A DNA stretch of 64,000 bases. It comes from Brevibacterium siliguriense. Lineage in GTDB: Bacteria; Actinomycetota; Actinomycetes; Actinomycetales; Brevibacteriaceae. Below, one piece after another: positions 44,467-53,996 of the stretch; position 1 is the stretch's first letter; each line of letters begins with the position of its first letter. The notes below the pieces were generated by a model. The model was not told the DNA's origin. It saw only the letters and a program-made list of their open reading frames with translations, and ran no database searches. Made by a program: the position numbers and the translations under genes. Location of the stretch: positions 3,286,001-3,350,000 of the forward strand of contig NZ_LT629766.1 of assembly GCF_900105315.1 (NCBI RefSeq), written 5' to 3'.

Positions 44467-44834
44467 ATCGTTCGCTAACCTCGTATTCCCGCGAATCCTT
44501 CGCGTTCGACGTAATCGTGTATCACCGGCTCAATGCCGGTGACCCCTCGGCCTGCAATCCTCGTCACCACATGAAAAGAAGTGGATGGCAGAAGCCGCCC
44601 ACAACTGAAAAAGGGTGAGTTGAATGAGAACAGACCAATCATCAACCCTACACTACGGAGAAAGATTCTTCCACACAGTGTTCGCTTCTGAGCGTGAAGT
44701 CCCTTACAATCCCATCCTCGCCGAGGCGGCCCGCTGTTCGCATGACCTCCGACGACAGTTCGACCCCACCGGTGCAGCCGCGACTGCTAGCGTGAGAACC
44801 GCACCCGACGCAGTCCCCAAAGAGGAGTACAGAG
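44467..44834. other. Divergent intergenic region infA / C-S lyase
   Basis: About 370 bp without a gene. On the minus side TAGTGT (44654-44649) with TGTGTG 17 bases upstream may drive infA, giving a leader near 175 nt. Within that leader are CGCGAA-TCC-TTCGCG (44490-44504) and TCACCGGC-N5-GCCGGTGA (44522-44542). The plus side holds the promoter at 44705. Confidence 0.5.
44705..44710 (+). promoter_or_regulatory. Candidate -10 box of the C-S lyase gene
   Basis: TACAAT, a near-consensus -10, with a weak TTCGCT 18 bases upstream. It implies a leader of about 118 nt before the AGAGGAG ribosome binding site. Confidence 0.4.
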
Positions 44835-45980
44835 ATGTCCGATTTCGATGCCATCACCGAGGAGTCCCTGGTTGCCAAGGGCGGCCGAAAGTGGTCGTCG
44901 TTCCCCGGCTCCATCGGCGCCTTCATCGCCGAGATGGACTTCGGGGTCACTCCCGCGGTGCGTCAGTCTCTGCAGACCATCGACGATCGCGACCTCTACG
45001 GCTATGCCCCCGCCGATCTCGTCGCCGACCTCAGAACGGCGACCTCGAGCTTCTGTTCGGAGCGATTCGGCTGGAAGATCCCGGTCGGCCACATCGAACC
45101 GGCCAGTGATGTGTTGGCTGCTTTCCTCGGCGTGCTCACCCACCTCACCCCGCCAGACACTCCGATCGTGCTGCCGACACCGGCCTATATGCCGTTCTTC
45201 GACGTCGCTCGGGTGACCGGTCGTGAGCTCATCGAAGTCCCGATGCTGCGATCGGAGAGCGGCTGGTCCCTCGACCTCGACGCCATCGCCTCCGCGCTGA
45301 CCCCCGGCGCGACGTTCGTCCTGTGCAACCCCCACAATCCGATCGGCAAGGTCTACACCGAAGCAGAGCTGATCGCCCTCGCCGACGTCGTCGAGGCGGT
45401 CGGCGCCCGGGTGTTCTCCGATGAGATCCATGCTCCTGTCGTCTATGCGCCCGCGCGACACATCCCCTATGCCACTCTCACCGAGGCGACCGCCGCACAC
45501 ACCGCCACCGCGACAGCCGCGTCGAAGGCCTTCAACATCCCCGGTCTCAAATGCGCCCAGCTCATCCTCACCTCCCCCACCGACCGTGAGGTCTGGGCAG
45601 AGAAGGGACAGTTCGTCTCCGGCGCTGCGTCGAACCCGGGGATCCTCGCGACCACAGCAGCGTATACGCGTGGGAATGACTGGCTGAGCGAAGTCAACGG
45701 CTATCTCAAGGGAAATCGCGACCACTTCACCGATCTCGTCGGCTCACTGCTGCCGAGTGCCACCTATATCGAGCCCGAGGGCACCTACCTGGCATGGTTG
45801 GATCTCCGGGGCTATGGCCTGGAGTCGGGGCTGTCCGATCTCATCCGATCCCGCGCCGAGGTGGCCGTGACCGAAGGACGGCTGTGCGGTGAGGTCGGGG
45901 CCGGTCATATCCGGTTCAACTTCGCCCTCCCCCGTCCGCTCCTCATCGAAGCGGTCGAAAGGATCGCCCGGATTCTCTGA
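44835..45980 (+). CDS. MalY/PatB-type PLP-dependent C-S lyase (cystathionine beta-lyase candidate)
   Basis: Fold type I PLP enzyme of 381 residues. It resembles the MalY/PatB/AecD branch, which cleaves cystathionine or other S-alkyl cysteines to pyruvate, ammonia and a thiol. Markers are FPGSIGAFIAEMDFGVTPAV at the N-terminus, NPHNPIGKVYTEAEL, SDEIHAPVVY, and the PLP lysine in ATAASKAFNIPGLKCAQLIL near 235. An aminotransferase role is the alternative, but the AEMDF motif favours a lyase. GAGGAG lies upstream of the ATG. It stands alone on the plus strand. Confidence 0.85.
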   Translation: MSDFDAITEESLVAKGGRKWSSFPGSIGAFIAEMDFGVTPAVRQSLQTIDDRDLYGYAPADLVADLRTATSSFCSERFGWKIPVGHIEPASDVLAAFLGVLTHLTPPDTPIVLPTPAYMPFFDVARVTGRELIEVPMLRSESGWSLDLDAIASALTPGATFVLCNPHNPIGKVYTEAELIALADVVEAVGARVFSDEIHAPVVYAPARHIPYATLTEATAAHTATATAASKAFNIPGLKCAQLILTSPTDREVWAEKGQFVSGAASNPGILATTAAYTRGNDWLSEVNGYLKGNRDHFTDLVGSLLPSATYIEPEGTYLAWLDLRGYGLESGLSDLIRSRAEVAVTEGRLCGEVGAGHIRFNFALPRPLLIEAVERIARIL

Positions 45981-45985
45981 GCCTC

Positions 45986-46012
45986 GCGCCGAAGACCTTC
46001 CTCCTTCGGCGC
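45986..46012. terminator. Hairpin after the C-S lyase gene
   Basis: GCGCCGAAG and CTTCGGCGC (45986-45994 with 46004-46012), nine perfect pairs, nine-base loop, five bases past the lyase stop. It also lies at the 3' end of the converging pseudogene. Confidence 0.75.
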
Positions 46013-46013
46013 C

Positions 46014-46557
46014 TCAGTGCTCCGGCAGCCATTCGATGAGGCCGAAGGAGGAACTGGCTGCCGCGCACTCGCGGATCTGCTGGTCGAAGCGCAGATGGTA
46101 TTCGAGGTTGCACTGTCGCATCAGAGCGCAGAACCGCACGGCAGGGGTGGCTGCCGTCAACGAGTGCCTCGGACCAGCTGGGAGCCGGGATCTCGGGCAG
46201 CCGCGCAATGAGCTGGATGCTTCGGTCCGCGAAGCCGCTGAGGATTCCCGGTCGGAGCTGCCTGTATCCGGCGGCTGCGGACGATGCACTGCAGTCGGTC
46301 GCGCAGACCGCGCTCGGCTTCTGAAACGGAATACATGATGGCGTGGAAGTGGCCCTCATAGTCCGGAAAGACATGATCGCCGACGATGTCTCCGAAGTCC
46401 GAGAGGATGTGCTCGCTCAGGCGGTCGACGGAGACCCGCCCGATCCGTTCGCCTGCAGACACCCGAAAGCAGACATCACGTCGAAGCCGATCCGCGTCAT
46501 CCGGTACCGATCGCCCACATCTGCCCGACGTTTCGGGACATCGTGGACACTCGTTAT
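46014..46557 (-). pseudogene. Decayed gene of unknown function (at least three frameshifts, possible lost start)
   Basis: The minus strand keeps coding-like stretches in three frames that follow one another. Frame 1: near 46557-46480, ending ...RMTRIGFDVMSAF. Frame 2: about 46475-46320, RVSAGERIGRVSVDRLSEHI then LSDFGDIVGDHVFPDYEGHF and HAIMYSVSEAE. Frame 3: about 46290-46160, YRQLRPGILSGFADRSIQLI then ARLPEIPAPSWSEAL. Last frame: 46155-46014, PAVRFCALMRQCNLEYHLRF to the end IEWLPEH and a stop. Upstream, TAAGGT is followed after six bases by ATA where a leaderless ATG would be expected. I do not recognise the family. Sequencing error is less likely than decay, because several breaks occur in one gene while all its neighbours are intact. 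Confidence 0.65.
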
Positions 46558-46635
46558 GGCCAGACCTTACGGTGACAGCACAAGGATCAGTGCCGAGGAT
46601 ACCGCGATCGCAGAGAAGCGACGAGGAGCCGCGAC

Positions 46636-46875
46636 ATGGATGTCGAGAAGCACTCAATCGATCAGCGTGCGTACCAGACGTCCCGCGCATCCGGACTGCT
46701 GGCGGGAGCCCTCACGGCCTTCATCGCCTTCTGCACCTTCCAGATCTTCGGATTCACCATCGGCGAGACCGCAACGTGGATGTTCGCACTCGGGTTGATG
46801 GCGGCATCCGGGACTTTCGCCACAGTCTATTTCGTCGGCAGATCCGCCCTGAGAAGGCCGATGCCGGCGACCTGA
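46636..46875 (+). CDS. Small two-helix membrane protein of unknown function
   Basis: A 79-residue protein with GAGGAGCCGCGAC before the ATG. Two membrane helices are visible, about 20-40 (GLLAGALTAFIAFCTFQIFG) and 47-67 (WMFALGLMAASGTFATVYFV), with a charged N-terminus and a basic C-terminus (RSALRRPMPAT). No family recognised. It is divergent from the decayed gene and could have been its partner. The gene ends nine bases before the converging map gene, so there is little room for a terminator. Confidence 0.6.
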   Translation: MDVEKHSIDQRAYQTSRASGLLAGALTAFIAFCTFQIFGFTIGETATWMFALGLMAASGTFATVYFVGRSALRRPMPAT

Positions 46876-46884
46876 ATTCTCCCC

Positions 46885-47721
46885 TCAGGCGCCCTTCGGA
46901 GGCACGGGAGTGATTCCGAACGGTGCCAGCCCGGCCGCACCCCCGTCGGCGGCCGTGAGTACCCAGACTCCCCCACCATGGCGAGCCACGCTGTGTTCCC
47001 AATGGCTCGCTCGTGAACCATCCGCTGTCACGACCGTCCAGTCGTCGGCGAGCGTGCGTGTATCCGCACCGCCGGTGGTGAGCATCGGCTCGATCGCCAG
47101 ACACATGCCGGGTTTGATCTTGGGGCCGTTCGAACGCGCACGGTAGTTGAGCACCTCGGGGGCCATATGCATCGAGGTGCCGATGCCATGGCCGGTGAAC
47201 TCTTCGACGAGACCCAGATGAGGGTAGGACTCCGAGACGAAGTCATCGATGGCGTCTCCGATGTCGCTGACCTTCGTGCCTGTTGCGAACGCTGCGATGC
47301 CGGCCCACATGGCCGCCTCGGTGGCGGTTGACAGCTCACGATCGGCGGCTGTGCCGGCTTCGTCGCCTCCGACGATCATCGTCAGTGCCGAGTCTCCGTG
47401 GAAGCCTTCGACGATCGCACCGCCGTCGATTGAGACGATGTCCCCGGCTTCGAGGACACGGGAGCCCGGGATGCCGTGGACGATCTCCTCGTTCACGGAG
47501 ATGCACACGACCGCGGGGAATCCCTGATACCCCTTGAAGTTCGAGCGGGCGCCGGCGGAGTCGATGACGGCTTCGGCGGCGGCGTCCACCTCGGCGGTGC
47601 TGGCCCCGGGAACGGCCGCGGACCGGGCCGCTGTCAGCACTTTGCGTGTCAGCTGCCCGGCCCGATGCATGAGCTCAAGCTCCGCGGGAGTCTTCAGCTC
47701 GATACGAGGTCCGAAGATCAT
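46885..47721 (-). CDS. map: Methionine aminopeptidase (type I)
   Basis: Removes the N-terminal Met from nascent proteins; 278 residues of the pita-bread fold. The metal ligands are in place: His in NEEIVHGIPG, Asp in SIDGGAIVEG, Asp in FHGDSALTM, His in EEFTGHGIGTSMHM, Glu in LAIEPML and Glu in HWEHSVA. A Gly/Ala/Pro-rich C-terminal tail of about 25 residues extends beyond the core. The ATG overlaps the adk stop (ATGA). Third gene of secY-adk-map. Confidence 0.96.
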   Translation of the reverse strand: MIFGPRIELKTPAELELMHRAGQLTRKVLTAARSAAVPGASTAEVDAAAEAVIDSAGARSNFKGYQGFPAVVCISVNEEIVHGIPGSRVLEAGDIVSIDGGAIVEGFHGDSALTMIVGGDEAGTAADRELSTATEAAMWAGIAAFATGTKVSDIGDAIDDFVSESYPHLGLVEEFTGHGIGTSMHMAPEVLNYRARSNGPKIKPGMCLAIEPMLTTGGADTRTLADDWTVVTADGSRASHWEHSVARHGGGVWVLTAADGGAAGLAPFGITPVPPKGA

Positions 47722-48284
47722 CGAATGGTCGACAGGATGCGTTCGGTGATGTCCTCGACCTCGCCCAGTCCGTCCACCTGGCGCAGCAGTCCGCGGCTGC
47801 GGTAGATATCGGTCAGCGGCTGCGTCTGCTCTTCGTAGACGTCGAGGCGGTGGCGGATGACGTCTTCGCTGTCGTCGCTGCGGCCGTCGGTCTGAGCACG
47901 GGCGAGCAGACGGGCGACGACCTCGTCGGTGTCGGCCGTGAGTTCGACGACGTGTTCGATGGACTTGTCCTCGGCAGCGAGGATCCTGTCGAGCTCATCG
48001 ACCTGAGCGCTCGTGCGGGGATAACCGTCGAGGAGGAACCCATCGGCAGCATCATCCTGGGCCAGGCGATCGGCGACCATGGAGTTCGTGACCTCGTCGG
48101 GTACGTACTCTCCGGCGTCCATATAGCGCTTGGCGAGCTTGCCCAGCTCCGTCTCACCCTTCACATTCGCGCGGAAGATGTCTCCGGTCGAGATGGCCGG
48201 GACGCCGAGCGCCTCGGACAGGCGTGCAGCCTGGGTGCCCTTGCCGGCGCCGGGAGGGCCGATCAGGATGATGCGTGAACTCAT
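47718..48284 (-). CDS. adk: Adenylate kinase
   Basis: Interconverts AMP plus ATP with two ADP; 188 residues. P-loop GPPGAGKGTQAARL at residues 9-22, AMP-binding STGDIFRANV, and LLDGYPRTSAQV. The LID is short, as in the small actinobacterial form without a zinc finger. The ATG at 48284 gives the standard MSSRIILIGPPG start; a reading from 48299 adds five residues without support. Confidence 0.97.
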   Translation of the reverse strand: MSSRIILIGPPGAGKGTQAARLSEALGVPAISTGDIFRANVKGETELGKLAKRYMDAGEYVPDEVTNSMVADRLAQDDAADGFLLDGYPRTSAQVDELDRILAAEDKSIEHVVELTADTDEVVARLLARAQTDGRSDDSEDVIRHRLDVYEEQTQPLTDIYRSRGLLRQVDGLGEVEDITERILSTIR

Positions 48285-48333
48285 AAGGTGTCCTTCCAAT
48301 GGGATGTCCGCTGAACGTCAGCGTCCGGTCGAA

Positions 48334-49635
48334 TCAGCGCAGCAGGCCCTCATAGTGGCGCTGCTGCATCTGCGCGTCGATCTGCTTGACCGTTTCGAGG
48401 CCGACACCGACGACGATCAGCAGGGAGGTGCCGCCGAACGGGAAGTTCTGGTTGGCGTTGATGAGCACCAGCGCGATCAGCGGGATGAGGGCGACGAAGG
48501 CAAGGTAGAGCGAGCCGGGGAAGTTGATGCGGCTGAGTACGTAGCTCAAGTATTCGGCGGTCGGGCGACCGGCACGGATACCTGGGATGAAGCCGCCGTA
48601 CTTCTTCATGTTGTCCGCCACCTCTTCCGGGTTGAAGGTGATGGCGACATAGAAGTAGGCGAAGAAGATCGTCAGCAGTGCGTAGACGGTGATGTAGATC
48701 GGGTGATCACCGCGAGTGAAGTAGGTGTTGATCCATTCGACCCACTTCGACTCGGGATCGAAGAACTGCGAGATCAGGCTCGGCAGGTAGAGCACCGAGG
48801 AGGCGAAGATGACTGGGATGACACCGGCCATATTCACCTTGATCGGGATATAGGTCGAGGTTCCGCCGAACATCCGGCGGCCCACCATGCGCTTGGCATA
48901 CTGGACGGGAACTCGACGCTGCGACTGCTCGACGAATACGACGAGGGCGACGAGGACGAGACCGACCGCCATCACGATGAGGAAGATGTCGACGCCCTGC
49001 TCGCGGAAGATCGCGCCGAGAGAGGACGGGAAGGCGGAGGCGACGGAGGTGAAGATGAGCAGCGACATTCCGTTGCCCACACCGTGCTCGGTGATCTGCT
49101 CGCCCAGCCACATGATCAGGCCGGTGCCTGCGGTCAGAGTGAGGACGAGGACTGCGATGCCCCACCAGGTGTCGTTGGCGATGAGGTCCTGGCAGTTCTG
49201 GACGTCGCCGAACAGTGCGCCGGAGCGGACGGTCGCCACCAGGGTCGTCGAGTTGAGGACTGCTAGACCGATGGTCAGGTAGCGGGTGTACTGGGTCAGC
49301 TTCGCCTGACCGGAGGCACCTTCCTTGTGGAGGGCTTCGAAGCGGGGAATGACCACGCGCAGGAGCTGGACGATGATGCTCGCGGTGATATACGGCATGA
49401 TGCCCAGGGCGAAGATCGACAGCTGCAGCAGCGCGCCGCCGCTGAAGAGGTTGATCATTGCGAATCCGCCCTCATTGAGCTGAGGCGAAGCCACGCATTC
49501 CTGCACCTTGGTGTAGTCGATGCCAGGCGAGGGAATGAACGAGCCGAGTCGGAAGATGACAAGAATGCCCAGGGTGAAGAGGAGTTTCTTCCTCAAGTCG
49601 GGCGTTCTGAAGGCCCTCCGGATTGCGCCGATCAA
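48334..49635 (-). CDS. secY: Preprotein translocase subunit SecY
   Basis: Central channel of the Sec translocon, 433 residues with ten membrane helices. RAFRTPDLRKKLLFTLGILV at the N-terminus, GIMPYITASIIVQLL (helix 2b), and the cytoplasmic loops needed for SecA and ribosome binding are present. The start chosen is TTG at 49635, because GAGGAGGACGC lies at perfect distance and the protein then begins LIGAIRRAFRTPDL like its relatives. An earlier TTG at 49698 lacks such a site. A hairpin separates it from rplO, so it may have its own promoter. Confidence 0.95.
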   Translation of the reverse strand: MIGAIRRAFRTPDLRKKLLFTLGILVIFRLGSFIPSPGIDYTKVQECVASPQLNEGGFAMINLFSGGALLQLSIFALGIMPYITASIIVQLLRVVIPRFEALHKEGASGQAKLTQYTRYLTIGLAVLNSTTLVATVRSGALFGDVQNCQDLIANDTWWGIAVLVLTLTAGTGLIMWLGEQITEHGVGNGMSLLIFTSVASAFPSSLGAIFREQGVDIFLIVMAVGLVLVALVVFVEQSQRRVPVQYAKRMVGRRMFGGTSTYIPIKVNMAGVIPVIFASSVLYLPSLISQFFDPESKWVEWINTYFTRGDHPIYITVYALLTIFFAYFYVAITFNPEEVADNMKKYGGFIPGIRAGRPTAEYLSYVLSRINFPGSLYLAFVALIPLIALVLINANQNFPFGGTSLLIVVGVGLETVKQIDAQMQQRHYEGLLR

Positions 49636-49717
49636 GCGTCCTCCTCGTTGGGGGATGAAAAAGTCAGAGTCGTGGTCGCGACCTGGCGATTGAGACAAAT
49701 ACCTGCAAAAGACTATC

Positions 49718-49723
49718 AGGGTA
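49718..49723 (-). promoter_or_regulatory. Candidate -10 box of secY-adk-map
   Basis: TACCCT on the minus strand, with TTCGCC about 18 bases upstream. Only a moderate match; it is reported because the gene group follows a hairpin. Confidence 0.35.
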
Positions 49724-49825
49724 TGCCCCCCAGGCCGAAACCGGCGAAGCCTCGTCCGGAGTACTCTCAGGCTGTGTTCCGGGAGGCACCGGAGAGGTCT
49801 CAGGCCCGGTGCTGCGGGATGCAGA

Positions 49826-49855
49826 AAGGGGCGGCCACCGAAGTGACCGCCCCTT
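49826..49855 (-). terminator. Hairpin between rplO and secY
   Basis: AAGGGGCGG and CCGCCCCTT form nine perfect pairs (49826-49834 with 49847-49855), 40 bp past the rplO stop. A further three pairs follow after one mismatch. Confidence 0.7.
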
Positions 49856-49895
49856 ACCAGCGCAGAAGCCGGGAAACCGTTCCGGGTGGAACGGA

Positions 49896-50348
49896 TCAGG
49901 CCTCGTTGGCGCTTCCGCCTGCAGCCTTGATCTTCTCGGCTGCAGAGCCGGAGAACTTATCTGCAGTGATGTTCAGCGCCACGGTGATCTCACCCGTGCC
50001 GAGAACCTTGACGGGCTGCTTAGCGCGCACAGCGCCCTTCTCCACGAGATCGGCGACGGTGACGTCTCCGCCCTCGGGGAACAGGCTGGACAGCTTGTCG
50101 AGGTTGACAACCTGGAACTCCACCTTGGCAGGGTTCTTGAATCCGCGCAGCTTCGGCAGACGCATGTGCATCGGGGTCTGGCCGCCCTCGAAGCCGTGCG
50201 GAACCTGGTAACGGGCCTTCGTGCCCTTGGTTCCGCGTCCGGCCGTCTTGCCCTTCGAAGCCTCACCACGACCGACGCGGGTCTTGGCGGTCTTGGCTCC
50301 GGGGGCGGGGCGCAGATCGTGCAGCTTCAGCGAGTCGTTGTTCGACAT
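49896..50348 (-). CDS. rplO: 50S ribosomal protein L15
   Basis: Large-subunit assembly protein, 150 residues. [20 protein letters not shown] then [20 protein letters not shown] is the typical Gly/Lys-rich extension. Last gene of the spc group here; one base separates its start from rpmD's stop. Confidence 0.97.
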   Translation of the reverse strand: MSNNDSLKLHDLRPAPGAKTAKTRVGRGEASKGKTAGRGTKGTKARYQVPHGFEGGQTPMHMRLPKLRGFKNPAKVEFQVVNLDKLSSLFPEGGDVTVADLVEKGAVRAKQPVKVLGTGEITVALNITADKFSGSAAEKIKAAGGSANEA

Positions 50349-50349
50349 A

Positions 50350-50532
50350 TCAATCGACCTCTTCCACAGTCACGATGTGGCGGACAGTGTTGATCATACC
50401 CCGGATCGCTGGGCGATCTTCCTGCACCACAACGTCGTTGGTCCGCTTGAGACCGAGCGAACGCAGCGTGTCGCGCTGGTTCTGCCGGTATCCGATTGCG
50501 GACTTGCGCTGAGTAATCTTGAGCTTTGCCAT
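50350..50532 (-). CDS. rpmD: 50S ribosomal protein L30
   Basis: A 60-residue protein with the L30 core [20 protein letters not shown] then [12 protein letters not shown]. Its ATG shares one base with the rpsE stop, so the genes are coupled. Confidence 0.96.
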   Translation of the reverse strand: MAKLKITQRKSAIGYRQNQRDTLRSLGLKRTNDVVVQEDRPAIRGMINTVRHIVTVEEVD

Positions 50533-51206
50533 CAGGACTTCGCCCCACTTTCAGCAGCTGCTCGCAGCAAAGCGTGCGGAGCAACCTCGTCGACGGGCAG
50601 GCCACGGCGAGCCGCAACCTCTTCCGGACGCTCAAGGCCCTTCAGTGCGGTGATCGCGGCGTGCACGATGTTGATCGCGTTCGCCGAGCCCAGCGACTTG
50701 GACAGGACGTCCTGGACGCCTGCCGCATCGAGGACCGCACGAACAGGTCCACCGGCGATGACACCGGTACCAGGAGCGGCCGGACGCAGCAGGACGACGC
50801 CTGCGGCTTCCTCGCCCTGGATCGGGTGCGGAATGGTCTTCTGGATGCGGGGAACGCGGAAGAAGTTCTTCTTCGCTTCCTCGACACCCTTGGCGATGGC
50901 GGCAGGAACTTCCTTCGCCTTGCCGTAGCCCATGCCAACCATGCCGTCGCCATCTCCGACCACGACGAGAGCCGTGAAGGAGAACCGACGTCCGCCCTTG
51001 ACGACCTTCGACACGCGGTTGATCGTGATGACGTGTTCGATGAACTGGTTCTTGTCTTCACGGTCGTTGCGACCGCCGCGTCCACGGCCTTCGCCGCGTC
51101 CGCGACCCTGACCGCCCTGGCCGCGGCCACGGGAGGAACGGTCACCGTTGTTGTCGGTGCGGGTCTCAGCAGTCTCCTGCTGTTCCTTGTTCTCTTCTGT
51201 GCTCAT
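50532..51206 (-). CDS. rpsE: 30S ribosomal protein S5 with RG-rich extension
   Basis: Small-subunit fidelity protein, 224 residues. The first 50 are a charged, Arg/Gly-rich extension ([16 protein letters not shown]). The double-stranded-RNA-binding part follows ([20 protein letters not shown]), then the core [20 protein letters not shown]. Overlaps rplR's stop. Confidence 0.97.
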   Translation of the reverse strand: MSTEENKEQQETAETRTDNNGDRSSRGRGQGGQGRGRGEGRGRGGRNDREDKNQFIEHVITINRVSKVVKGGRRFSFTALVVVGDGDGMVGMGYGKAKEVPAAIAKGVEEAKKNFFRVPRIQKTIPHPIQGEEAAGVVLLRPAAPGTGVIAGGPVRAVLDAAGVQDVLSKSLGSANAINIVHAAITALKGLERPEEVAARRGLPVDEVAPHALLRAAAESGAKS

Positions 51207-51583
51207 AGGGCCAATCCTCCTTCACGGGCACCTTCGGCGATTGCCTGCACACGGCCGTGGTAGGCATTGCCTCCACGGTCGAAGACGACGGAGTCGATTC
51301 CGGCGTCCTTTGCGCGCTGAGCAACCAGCTCGCCCACCTTGCGGGCCTTGCCGGTCTTATCGCCTTCGAATGTCCGCAGGTCGGCTTCCATGGTGGAGGC
51401 CGAGACCAGGGTCTTGCCGACGGTGTCGTCGATGACCTGGACGAAGACGTGGCGCGTGGAGCGCGTCACTGAGAGGCGAGGGCGCTCGGTCGTGCCGCTG
51501 ACATGCTTGCGCAGACGAGCGTGACGACGCTTGCGAGCAGCTGCCCTGCCTTTGCCGTAGCTTTCCTTCTTGCCAAAGGCCAT
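51203..51583 (-). CDS. rplR: 50S ribosomal protein L18
   Basis: Binds 5S rRNA; 126 residues from the ATG at 51583. [20 protein letters not shown] and [20 protein letters not shown] are diagnostic. A GTG at 51589 would add two residues and overlap the rplF stop; neither start has a strong binding site. Confidence 0.95.
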   Translation of the reverse strand: MAFGKKESYGKGRAAARKRRHARLRKHVSGTTERPRLSVTRSTRHVFVQVIDDTVGKTLVSASTMEADLRTFEGDKTGKARKVGELVAQRAKDAGIDSVVFDRGGNAYHGRVQAIAEGAREGGLAL

Positions 51584-51585
51584 CT

Positions 51586-52122
51586 TCACTTACCAGCCTT
51601 TCCGACCTTGCGACGGACGATTTCGCCGGCGTAACGCACACCCTTGCCCTTGTAAGGCTCGGGCTTGCGCAGCTTCCGGATGTTCGCAGCGGTCTCACCG
51701 ACGAGCTGCTTGTCGATTCCGTGGACAGCGACCTTGGTCTGACCGTCGACGCTGAAGGAGATTCCCTCCGGCGGTTCGACGACGATCGGGTGGCTGTAGC
51801 CGAGGGCGAACTCGAGGTTCGATCCCTTGGCCAGGACACGGTAACCGGTTCCGACGATCTCGAGGGCCTTGGAGTAGCCTTCGGTCACACCGACGATCAT
51901 GTTGTTGATGAGCGTGCGGGACAATCCGTGCAGCGAACGCGATTCACGCTCTTCGTCCGGACGGGCCACTGTGATGACACCGTCTTCGAGCGATACGGTG
52001 ATCGGCTCGGAGATGGTGACGGACAGCTCGCCCTTAGGTCCCTTGACGGCGACATCCTGGCCGTCGACCTTGACCTCGACGCCGCTGGGAACGGAGATCG
52101 GGTTCTTGCCAATACGTGACAT
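51586..52122 (-). CDS. rplF: 50S ribosomal protein L6
   Basis: Two-domain large-subunit protein near the factor-binding site, 178 residues. [20 protein letters not shown] at the start and the C-terminal [20 protein letters not shown] are typical. Confidence 0.97.
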   Translation of the reverse strand: MSRIGKNPISVPSGVEVKVDGQDVAVKGPKGELSVTISEPITVSLEDGVITVARPDEERESRSLHGLSRTLINNMIVGVTEGYSKALEIVGTGYRVLAKGSNLEFALGYSHPIVVEPPEGISFSVDGQTKVAVHGIDKQLVGETAANIRKLRKPEPYKGKGVRYAGEIVRRKVGKAGK

Positions 52123-52139
52123 GTTCTTCTCTCCTTCCT

Positions 52140-52538
52140 TTACCAGACGTAGGCGAGGACTTCCCCACCCACACCCTTCTTGGCGGCCTGACGGTCCGTC
52201 AGGAGGCCCGACGAGGTCGACAGGATGGCGATGCCGAGGCCGCCGAGAACCTTGGGCAGGTTCGTGGACTTCGCGTAGACGCGCAGCCCCGGCTTCGACA
52301 CACGGCGCAGGCCGGCGATCGAACGTTCCCGGTTGGGTCCGAACTTCAGGTCCAGGAGCAGCGTCTTGCCGACCTCGGCGTCTTCGACGCTCCAGCCAGT
52401 GATGTAGCCCTCGGTCTTGAGGATCTCGGCGATGTTCGACTTGAGCTTTGAGAACGGCATGCTGACGTCCTCGTGATAAGCCGAGTTAGCGTTGCGCAGA
52501 CGCGTAAGCATATCTGCGACTGGATCAGTCATTGTCAT
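52140..52538 (-). CDS. rpsH: 30S ribosomal protein S8
   Basis: Central-domain 16S-binding protein, 132 residues. [20 protein letters not shown] and the C-terminal [11 protein letters not shown] are diagnostic. It follows rplE directly; no rpsN lies between them, unlike the E. coli spc operon. Confidence 0.97.
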   Translation of the reverse strand: MTMTDPVADMLTRLRNANSAYHEDVSMPFSKLKSNIAEILKTEGYITGWSVEDAEVGKTLLLDLKFGPNRERSIAGLRRVSKPGLRVYAKSTNLPKVLGGLGIAILSTSSGLLTDRQAAKKGVGGEVLAYVW

Positions 52539-52605
52539 TTGGGCACTTGCCCTTCCTCGTTACGGTTTCCGCCCACGTACTGTGCTTGGACCTGCAACGT
52601 AGAGA

Positions 52606-53175
52606 TTATCTTTGCTTGAACGGGAACCCGAGGTGACGCAGCAGTGCACGTCCCTCGTCGTCGGTTGCCGCGGTGGTGACGACGGTGATATCCATACCGC
52701 GGACACGGTCGATCCGGTCCTGGTCGATCTCGTGGAACATGGACTGCTCCGTGAGGCCGAAGGTGTAGTTACCGTTTCCGTCGAACTGACGATCCGAGAG
52801 TCCGCGGAAGTCGCGGATACGCGGCAGTGCCAGAGTGATGACGCGGTCGATGAACTCCCACATCCGGGCTCCGCGCATGGTGACGTGAGCGCCGATGGGC
52901 TGACCTTCGCGCAGCTTGAACTGTGCGATGGACTTGCGGGCACGTGTCACGACAGGCTTCTGACCGGTGATCAGAGTCAGGTCGTTGATCGCGCCTTCGA
53001 TCATCTTGGAATCGCGTGCTGCGTCACCCACACCCATGTTCACGACGACCTTGGTCAGTCGGGGAACCTGCATGGGGTTGGCGTAGTTGAACTCTTCCTG
53101 CAGCTTCGCAACGATCTCTTCGCGGTAAATCTGCTTGAGACGCGGTGCGGGACGGCTGGTGGTTGTTTCCGTCAT
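52606..53175 (-). CDS. rplE: 50S ribosomal protein L5
   Basis: Binds 5S rRNA and contacts S13; 189 residues. [40 protein letters not shown] and [20 protein letters not shown] are hallmarks. Its start overlaps the rplX stop by one base. Confidence 0.97.
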   Translation of the reverse strand: MTETTTSRPAPRLKQIYREEIVAKLQEEFNYANPMQVPRLTKVVVNMGVGDAARDSKMIEGAINDLTLITGQKPVVTRARKSIAQFKLREGQPIGAHVTMRGARMWEFIDRVITLALPRIRDFRGLSDRQFDGNGNYTFGLTEQSMFHEIDQDRIDRVRGMDITVVTTAATDDEGRALLRHLGFPFKQR

Positions 53176-53543
53176 CAGATCTCCTCCCCGGTGCGACGCG
53201 AGAAGCGAACCCGAATGGTCTTGGTGCGACCGTCGCGCTCGACGCTCTCCTCGCGGTATCCGACGCGGGTGGGCTTGTTGTCCTTGGGATCAACGAGCGC
53301 CACGTTGGACACGTGGATGGGGGCTTCGTGGGTCTCACGGCCACCAGCGGTGCCGCCGGCCTGAGTCTGCGTAGCCTTCTTGTGCTTGATCACGCGGTTG
53401 ACGCCCTCAACGAGGACGCGGTTGCGTTCGGGGTAGACGGCAAGAACCTTGCCCTGCTTCCCACGATCGCCACCACGGGACTGCCGAGCGCCGGCGATGA
53501 CCTGGACGAGGTCGCCCTTCTTGATATTGAGCTTGTTCGCCAT
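53175..53543 (-). CDS. rplX: 50S ribosomal protein L24
   Basis: Assembly initiator with a KOW motif ([20 protein letters not shown]), 122 residues from the ATG at 53543. A GTG two codons upstream (53549) overlaps the rplN stop and is possible; GGAGG sits ten bases from the ATG and four from the GTG. Confidence 0.95.
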   Translation of the reverse strand: MANKLNIKKGDLVQVIAGARQSRGGDRGKQGKVLAVYPERNRVLVEGVNRVIKHKKATQTQAGGTAGGRETHEAPIHVSNVALVDPKDNKPTRVGYREESVERDGRTKTIRVRFSRRTGEEI

Positions 53544-53545
53544 GC

Positions 53546-53914
53546 TCACAACACCTCCGGTGCCAGGGAGACGATCTTCATGAACTTCTTGTCGCGGAGT
53601 TCGCGTCCCACGGGTCCGAAGATACGGGTGCCGCGAGGTTCCTCATCGTTCTTGAGGATGACAGCTGCATTCTCGTCGAACTTGATGTAGGAGCCGTCGG
53701 GACGACGACGTTCCTTGGCAGTGCGAACGATGACGGCCTTGACGACGTCACCCTTCTTCACGTTGCCGCCCGGGATTGCATCCTTGACGGTTGCCACGAT
53801 GGTGTCACCGATCGAGGCGTAGCGCCGACCGGAGCCACCCAGGATCCTGATTGCCAGGATCTGCTTGGCGCCAGTGTTGTCGGCGACTTTGAGTCGCGAC
53901 TCTTGCTGAATCAC
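53546..53914 (-). CDS. rplN: 50S ribosomal protein L14
   Basis: Binds 23S rRNA at the subunit interface; 122 residues. [20 protein letters not shown] and [20 protein letters not shown] are standard. First gene of the spc group. Confidence 0.97.
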   Translation of the reverse strand: MIQQESRLKVADNTGAKQILAIRILGGSGRRYASIGDTIVATVKDAIPGGNVKKGDVVKAVIVRTAKERRRPDGSYIKFDENAAVILKNDEEPRGTRIFGPVGRELRDKKFMKIVSLAPEVL

Positions 53915-53996
53915 TATTTTCTCCTGTCGTCGCGCTGGTTCTCACGCCTGACGCGCGAGCCTTGCGGAACGTATTCATTGACATTTCACCCCGTTC

